Shown in pieces: positions 57,322 through 64,000 of a stretch of 64,000 bases of DNA (its first letter is position 1; each line of letters begins with the position of its first letter). This DNA is from Usnea hakonensis (Eukaryota; Ascomycota; Lecanoromycetes; Lecanorales; Parmeliaceae), in the NCBI GenBank assembly GCA_013423325.1, contig BLJB01000207.1:124001-188000 (forward strand). Direction: 5' to 3'. Position numbers and translations under genes: made by a program. Below the pieces are notes generated by a model, which searched no databases, had not been told where the DNA came from, and was given only the letters and a program-made list of their open reading frames with translations.

Positions 57322-58219
57322 ATGCGGATCTTGTGTGTGCATGGTTCCGGGTCAAACCCGAGTGTACAGTCTCTCCAATTCAACTATGTATGCCCCTTGG
57401 CTAATCAAGCGTTTCGCTGTCTAGGTAATGAAAGTACACGCCGGTAGGCGGGCACTATCCGATCGATCGGCTCTCACGTCACTGGACAAACCCTTACCAA
57501 GGCATTAGCGCTAACGAAAAATATCTTTGGCAGCTCCATTCCGGCGAGAGCTACGCCGCCTCATGGGTCACGATGCTGAACTTGACTTTACATACTTGCA
57601 AGGCCTCACTGAGTCACAACCATCCCCAGGTAAAAGCAATCCCACTCTTCATTGCTACAAGATAGTCCATGCAATTAACGACGGTATATCAGGCATTGGC
57701 GAGCTATTCTCCCCGCCGTACTACAGAATCTGGGACAGTGACTCACCATCCAGCGTCCTCGCTGCGATAGAGCTCGTCTCTTCATCAATTGATGCCAACA
57801 ACACGGACGTCATACTCGCGCATTCTGAGGGCGGGGCCGCAGTTGTATCGGCCCTTCTACAACGAGCGCACAATGTCAAGTGCATCATCCTTATTGCTTC
57901 CTTTCCGCCATTCGATGCCAGTGGGCGCAAGAGGCTCGATGTCTCAATGGCTGGACCTCTAATTCATCTACCCACGCTTTTCGTGCAGGGAGAGAGCGAC
58001 CCCCTGGCATTCTTTGTTGCTATGACTAAAGGGCTTGTGAACGAGGAGAATCTGACAGTCTATTCATGGAAAGGTGGGCACGAACCACCTAATTCTAGTG
58101 AGCGAGGGATGTGGGCACAGATGGCGCAGGATGTGGTAGAGATATTGGGGAGGAGCCAATCTTCTGGTAGTCTCCAAGACCCTCCCCAGAAACTCAACGC
58201 ACGGCCTCTTCATTCTTAG
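57322..58219 (+). CDS. FSH-type serine hydrolase, candidate PKS product-release enzyme
   Basis: Alpha/beta hydrolase of the fungal serine hydrolase (FSH1) family, about 244 aa. Modelled exons are 57322-57433, 57534-57629 and 57693-58219. The start MRILCVHGSGSN fits the oxyanion-loop HG motif. The second intron (63 bp, GTAAAA donor, ATCAG acceptor) is in frame; its removal gives QPSPG/IGELFSPPYY, the family pattern. Nucleophile elbow AHSEGG, Asp in GESDP and His in GGHEPP complete the triad. The first junction is uncertain: it needs donor GTACAC at 57434 and leaves an unusual NYVCPLANQ insert. LovG, a member of this family, releases the lovastatin HR-PKS product. Divergent pairing with a PKS that lacks a TE supports the same role here, by inference. 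Confidence 0.8.
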
Positions 58220-60913
58220 TCCCGTACGATCATCCACAATTTGAAATTGTAAATCATTAGGAGGATAATAGAGCTAAATATGCACCCTTGGATGATGCTT
58301 GAATAATAAGTGTTGAAAGAGTGGTTCCTCCCATGGACCACAATAAACAGACTCTAAGCTTACAAGGACAGCCACTCTGTCAACAGACCCGGCCCTTGCA
58401 GAAAAGGTTCCGGGGATACACGAAGGTGTTTTATCTCAAGTTCTTTTCAAGATGAACCTTTTCAGTACTGGGAAATGCAATGCGGCGACAAAGCTCTGGG
58501 CAAGCCGTTACGGATTTCCCCCAGTGTTGCCCGGGCACAACTTCCACTTGGTGATCTGCACCAACGACTAATGCAGATCCCCCACATGCGTGCCCTATCT
58601 GGAAGGAGTGATTGTTGTGTGTCTTTTCTCCGCCCCGCTACGTGGGTGTCTTAGCGATCAGCACATTCGGACATATTCTGTGGTGACGCGGTCTTTCAGT
58701 CTTACTGATGGACCAAAGATAAAACAATTGGAGCATCTCACAACCCGTCGTTGCGTCATCATTTACCACTTTACATGCTAAAAGTAATACCGAAATAATC
58801 TCAGTCATACCCAATTCTCCGTTCCGGAAAGTTTGCAAATCTCTCGAGGGCATAATCTTGAGCGTTAAGACCTCCATTAAGGAATACCGTGTTTTGGCAA
58901 GCCGAGCAGCAGCGACAACAAGCTGAATGCAAGCTTTAATCCAAGTGTGCTCCAAGGGACACATGGTTCGTCGGGCATTTCAAGCTAGTATGTCCATCGA
59001 GCGCCCAATGTTACCCTCAAGCCTCTGACCTCAGGGAAGGCCATGAGAAGACATTTCAAATCTTTGGGGAGACTTGCTACAACGGCATGAATATCCGACA
59101 TGGATGATCCTCAGCACCCAGCGGAGAATCTGTCACACGGGTAGCAGCAAAGAAACAACGCCACTCGTCTATTTCTTTCATTTCGGTTGGCTAGCTTATT
59201 CCACACATGAAGAAGGCTGCCACACCCAACGTGCGCTCTACAAATTGAAGTCGGACCTACGTTACGTGCTCGATCTTGAGCTCATGACTCATTTTTCTGT
59301 CTTCTCGGGTCTCGATGTGCCACGATACCGCATGGAGATAAAAGACTGTACGTGGGGCTATGCTCTCTGCTGCCTAGTTGATATCCAATGTTGCAACGTT
59401 ACTTTATCGCCAATGGGTACCTTCTTGCCGCTCTAGGCGGTGCATCTTTCAAAAGTATCGATCTCCTACGATGCATATCAAATTGTCATGTTGTTCTAGA
59501 CCGTATGCTAAACTCTAACATCTATGTATCACGCCTCTTGTCCCATCCAACGCCATCGTAATTTGGCATGGAAGATGAACAAACGCCCATATCGTCGTAG
59601 TCAATACGCCATTGAAAAACAATATACATATCTGACAACAGTGGCATCGTCATAGTGGTGCGATTAAGATATTTGGAATTTGCAAGAGGTGTCGCTACGC
59701 ATTGCTGCGATAAAGCCGGTCCAAATGACGTGCAGAAAATGGCTGTTGCAAACTTCACTAACGCCACTTCTAGAGTACCAACTGTAAAGGTAAATATTCT
59801 GTGTCCCATGACCTCAGCTGACTCACTACTGAGTCTTCTTGGGATGCAGCATGTGATGATTACCACGAAGTATTCGAAAACAACGGTCTTGGCGTTGGAC
59901 AAGGTGCTCACAATGGTGCGATCCAGACCCTCGAGTACAGATATCTCGGACATGCCCGAGCCGCCATTGAAAGGCCCGTCAATTCTTCGGAGAAGCCACG
60001 AAAGAGAAAAAAGAAAAGACCCAAGCCAAAGCTCTACCTGCTCCCTTTGAGACAACATAGTCGATTGGAGCCAAATCAAAAGCAACTCGTCATCGATTGC
60101 ACTAGAGTTCCAGAAACCATAGACACTGTCGGCTAGACTGTTCGTTGTATGCATGTGTTGACTCTTGGTCAGACCAATGAAATCAGTCAGGGTTGTCTCA
60201 TGCCTACTGGCGAAGTCTTGTGCTCCTCAAAATTATCGAATGACAGCAACACTGCTGATCTGAGATGAATCGCATGAATATCTATTTTTCTAGTCTTGCT
60301 AAATAGACCCATCTAACCTGGGATGGTCTTAGCGCCTCTCTACGTATGAGCGTGGACCTAGTCCATGCCCAGTCTTTGCAAGTCTCTGCGGAAACAAGCT
60401 AACGATGCTGTAGAATCGATTCTAAAATCAGCTTATCGTCGTGTTACAGTCGAGTCGATAGTTGGGCTTATCCTTGGATTCTTCTCCAAAGTCCAGCCCA
60501 CGCACGCATGTCGGATACTGGAAGAGACAGACTAAAGTACCAAATGTGCCAATACAAGAGTCAACTTAGTGACACATCCTCTCACATACATACATAATAA
60601 CTCCAGGGATGATGCATAAAGACATGAGAAAACCCACTCAAGATCCTCACTCAATCTCAGACGCCTGAGCGCTCGACCTGGCCAAGGGCAGGTAGGACGG
60701 TAAGCCCAACTCACAGCATGCAGTGAGGAATCAAGACGCTACCAGATCGTCGAACTCGAAAGAAAACCGACACAACCACACGATCAACGAGAAGCAGTCG
60801 CAGTCCGATATTTGACTCGAATATCATCCCTCGACTCGCTGCTGCTACACTAGGAGCTCGATGCACCTACCGACCTCCCCGGACCTGCTAAGATGTCTTG
60901 TCTGACCGCTAAG
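58220..60913. other. gene-poor flank with unresolved frames
   Basis: No gene can be supported with confidence. Minus-strand frames at 58638-58964 and 59522-60154 and plus-strand frames at 59074-59436 and 59655-60050 overlap or compete. No further PKS-cluster enzyme (P450, MFS, FAD oxidase) was found. Confidence 0.45.
59822..60136 (+). other. cryptic open frame with basic patch, no ATG
   Basis: A 105-codon plus-strand frame begins after a TGA and runs to TAG at 60134-60136. It contains NNGLGVGQGAHNGAIQTLEY and a strongly basic KPRKRKKKRPKPK, then LVIDCTRVPETID. A good acceptor (GGGATGCAG, ending at 59849) precedes it and a GTAAAT donor lies at 59790, so it could be a last exon. Joining them directly, however, leads into a different frame. 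The function is unknown. A 210-codon antisense frame covers the same DNA. Confidence 0.25.
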
Positions 60914-61030
60914 TCTGTGGGGTAGTGCATCGACGCGTCTGGGGTAGGGTGCCGACTGGGGTAAGATTTATTTGGGGTAAGGCTCGTCTGGGGTAAGGGC
61001 CGTCTGGGGCAGGGGTCGACTGTGGGTATA
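60914..61030. repeat. degenerate G-rich repeat (CTGGGGTAAGG units)
   Basis: Six or seven imperfect units built on TCTGGGGTAAGG or TGTGGGGTAG with spacings of about 15-24 bp. The periodic G4 runs give the plus strand quadruplex potential. Not part of a gene model. Confidence 0.7.
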
Positions 61031-61637
61031 GGGCTGCTAGAAGCGATATGCACAATAGATGGCTATGTGATGAGTATATGTCGCGAATGCATGAATGGAT
61101 TTGGGGTGGTCATTGTTCTTTACTGGGGCACTGTGTCTGTATCTTGCCAGAGGGTGTAGGGCAACTCGGGAGTGAGGGGGCCAGGCGTTTGGACTACAGT
61201 CTACAGATGACAAAAAAGTTCGCGGATTACACCCTTCTCCGCTACTGATCTTTTGTCTCTACTGGGAGGTAGGGGGAAACATGTATCGCTAAGATTCCTT
61301 CCTTCCTTACCATATCATTCATCATCAACCATTCACACTAGTACGACAGCATGCCTTGTCCCCTGCCTCCTATCGTGACCATCTCTCTCCTCAGCTCAGC
61401 CCATCTAGCCCTGATCCATAAGAGTCATGGCTCAGTTTCATGAGTATATCGCCCTGCTCGTTCCCGTAGCTAGCTGTCTACCATCCCATGTATACGGAGC
61501 TCATGAGCTTGCCCTTTCCCTTTCCCCTTCCCTCACAACCTTTCCTTCCTCACAAATCCCCCTCTCCGACTCCACCAACAAATCGCTCTGTTATGAAAAC
61601 AGAACCAAACAAGCCCCCCCTCGCACCACTTTTCTCT

Positions 61638-61683
61638 TCGCCACAGTAGGACTGGGGGTTAGTGATTTCGGATATCGCATATC
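61638..61683 (+). repeat. 46-bp direct repeat, copy 1
   Basis: Starts TCGCCACAGTAGGACTGGGG and ends GGATATCGCATATC. The same sequence with one substitution lies at 62408-62453, 770 bp downstream. Confidence 0.9.
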
Positions 61684-62407
61684 ACCCACCACTCCTATCT
61701 ATCTATAGCCTCCCACACCCCCCCTTCCCCACTCCCCCATCTCCTTCGCACAACAGCATACAGCTAAGCAGCTTGGAGCCCGTAATACCTATGTACCCAT
61801 CTCTACAATATACATACGATATCTCCGTGTGTCTATAAATGGTGCGCTGGGACTCCGCGAAGTGCCGAATCTGAGATGGGAAGGGCGAGTCTGTTGGGGT
61901 GCTGGGTGGATGGAGGGATGAGTTGTGTTATGGTGGGTTATGAAGACTGTGGGGGAAGGAGGCTGTGGGGGTGGGGGGGGAGAATTCGTTTGATGTATTC
62001 TTTCTTGAGCGTTTGGGTAAGCGGAAGGGGGAGGTGAGGATTGTGAGTATTGGGTTCGGGCTAGGAGCGGGCTGTGATGGGGGTTTTGAGAGTGGGTTGG
62101 TGATTCATGAGTAATATTATGATCAGCTTGGGGGATTTCGGATTGCTTTTTTCCCTCTGATCTGTAGACTGGTGACTCTGTGTTGGGGATTGCTTTGATT
62201 CATTTCCGGTTTTTTTTCATCAAGTTCAATATCTAAGGGCGTGGATGGAATTCAAGTTCCTGCGTAGGTCTGGATCCAGCACATTGGGCAGGTTCTGGCT
62301 CTTCCAGGTCTCTCTAGATCGATCAAGATTCAATTTTTTTGGTGATGATGGGAGTGAGTAGTTTAGATCCTCGGGACGGCGCTAGTTTGAACGGAGAGGT
62401 GAGTATC

Positions 62408-62453
62408 GCCACAGTAGGACTGGGGGTTAGTGAGTTCGGATATCGCATATCGC
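62408..62453 (+). repeat. 46-bp direct repeat, copy 2
   Basis: Second copy of the element at 61638-61683. The single difference (T to G) changes GAT to GAG in the one frame open in both copies. No larger surrounding duplication is visible. Confidence 0.9.
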
Positions 62454-62611
62454 ATGACTGGTTTCGGTGGTGTTTCGGTGCATGGATTCGGTGCAATGGC
62501 CACATGGCCATGGCAATGAGATTCAGGAGACTGTGTCCTTTCAGGAGTGCATATATACTGCCTTCTTGCACTGCAATTGCTCTTCAATCGATTCATCTCT
62601 TTCAGAGTCTC

Positions 62612-62640
62612 CTTCATTGCATTGCATTGCATTGCATTCT
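62612..62640. repeat. ATTGC pentanucleotide microsatellite
   Basis: Five consecutive ATTGC units followed by ATTCT. Simple repeat. Confidence 0.85.
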
Positions 62641-64000
62641 TTTTTTCGCCCACCCACCTCTGCCTGTATATACATATCTATCTACTCCAGGTCTATATCG
62701 AATAGATATGGGAGTCTTCTTAGTGCTGTGGAGGCCTGAATATACCTTCAGGGTCACTGTTCGGCCTGCCCATGGCAATGAGACAGGCCAACCAGTGATA
62801 CAGCTACCTCCTCTATGCATTTGGTGATTTGCATGCAATTCGCATGGTTCGGATGTGGCGAACGAAGCACTAATGTGTGACTGTTAAGGAGCCACCAACG
62901 CTTATCTTGACCTTTTCGAAGGGGTGCTGGAGTAGCTGGTAAGTGCAGAGAATCGAGAGAGAAATCAAACGGGCTTGGCGCGCACTGTATTCGAGAGTTG
63001 CAAACTGTCTGTCGGGAGCAAATATGGTGAGTGATGTGGTTAGTGAGAACTGCCGAATCAGTCACTGGTGGCTGACTATTCAGGTGTTCGCGATATGCCT
63101 GGCGGCCAGTTCTCCGGGATATGAACCGTGATCAGGTCCCGGATTTCTGTGTAGATTGTTTCATCCTCGATTGATCGTGGCCGGATACGCAATGGAGCTC
63201 CTATCTATCAGGGGGTGCGCGGAAGGAGAAGATGGGTTTGTCAGAGTAGGAGGTCATGAGGCTTAACATGGCATGCTTTTGAGGTAAAGGAAGATGGCGT
63301 TATTGGAGGAGGGTGTTTGGGACATTTTGATTTCTTGAAGTACGTTCTGGGTCCGAGGGGACCATGTTGGCGTGATCATGATAACAGGATTTTGTAGAAG
63401 ACGGTCTAAAGTCTGGTGTCTGAATCCCCTCAAGGTAGTAGGGCTTTGGAGCTGTGTTCTTATTTTGTTGTGAGGATGCTTCTATTGAGGGTCTACACTG
63501 TAAGTCTAGTTGGGGTGTGGAGAGCATTATCCTATTGTATGCTATAATCAGATAAATTTGTCGGAGAAATGAAGTTCACTGTTGAGTATATTGATACTTG
63601 GACGGTGTTGACAGGTGTTTGCTACGTAGTCTGCACTCGAGATTGGTCATCGACTGGCACGACGACAAGCTGTCCTCGTTCAACACTTTTATGAGACGAG
63701 ATTTCATGCACACGGGTCAGCACGATACATCCTCCTTTCACACTAGCCAACGGCCTAGGTCCCCTAGTAACAGCCACGTAGGCTATCTCGCAGCAGAGGC
63801 TCTTCCACTGCTCTTCTTGGCTTCGCGTTTGAAATTTATTTCTTCGAGTACCTTCGACCCTCTCCGACGTGATGATGTCTCATCTTCGAATCTTCAACCG
63901 GTCCAGAGGTCTTCTCACGTCCGACAAGCAGCTGAAAACGATAGAATATTAGAGAATTGTCCGACATTTTAAAAGGGGAGAGGATTGAGTCACTATGTGG

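Larger units (their letters stand above)
61031..64000. other. gene-poor right end
   Basis: 3 kb with no supported gene. Composition swings from C-rich (61500-61740) to G-rich (61870-62060). Open frames at 61427-61708, 62339-62827 and 63598-63972 (the last from a TTG) have no family pattern. It holds the duplicated 46-bp element and a pentanucleotide microsatellite. Confidence 0.45.

Noticed and set aside
1..64000. tRNA, rRNA or CRISPR features
   Set aside because: No cloverleaf-like A/B-box pairs, rRNA cores or repeat-spacer arrays were recognised by eye; a tRNAscan-SE run would be decisive for tRNAs.

Overview
The window is nuclear DNA of a filamentous ascomycete (Pezizomycotina). The evidence is many short spliceosomal introns (about 45-160 bp, GTRNGT donors, CTRAY-like branch sites), a block stripped of CA/TG dinucleotides as left by repeat-induced point mutation (RIP), and fungal-only families: Zn2Cys6 regulator, HR-PKS, SesB-NACHT NLR, rhodopsin-like integral membrane protein, STAND N-terminal domain, and a 2EXR/F-box-like family. 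A Leotiomycete-type genome is my guess; the sequence alone does not prove it. Nearly all multi-exon models were rebuilt here from splice signals, reading phase and family patterns.

Layout. 1-3410: AT-rich, RIP-degraded repeat relic with an LTR-like patch and a 160-bp tandem repeat containing GC palindromes. 4.1-14.4 kb: hypothetical gene, six-exon Zn2Cys6 transcription factor, four-TM protein, F-box-like gene with an in-frame 27-bp duplication, and a STAND-N-domain gene. 16.4-20.8 kb: SDR with an altered catalytic Tyr, a rhodopsin-domain pseudogene, and a three-exon SAM methyltransferase. 21.6-24.7 kb: Puf3-type RNA-binding protein. 27.4-29.9 kb: one-TM protein and the checkpoint clamp subunit Hus1/Mec3. 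30.9-34.8 kb: SesB-NACHT-ankyrin NLR. 36.0-39.3 kb: GAS2/GAR-domain cytoskeletal protein. 39.9-47.0 kb: four paralogous F-box-like genes and a small Cys-rich gene. 47.9-56.4 kb: intact 11-exon highly reducing PKS (about 2617 aa; KS-AT-DH-cMT-ER-KR-ACP). 57.3-58.2 kb: FSH-type serine hydrolase transcribed divergently from the PKS. 58.2-64 kb: gene-poor, with G-rich repeats, a duplicated 46-bp element and one cryptic open frame.

How the genes fit together. Most conserved genes (Puf3, Hus1, GAS2, one-TM) look like core chromosome content. The accessory part is on the right. A tandem family of fast-evolving F-box-like proteins lies beside a compact PKS plus hydrolase pair. That pair could make and release a methylated, reduced polyketide: the PKS has no thioesterase or reductase domain, and the neighbouring hydrolase resembles LovG-type release enzymes. 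No P450, transporter or local regulator was found beside it. The NLR and the STAND-N gene suggest allorecognition or immune-type functions, but they are not physically linked to the PKS.
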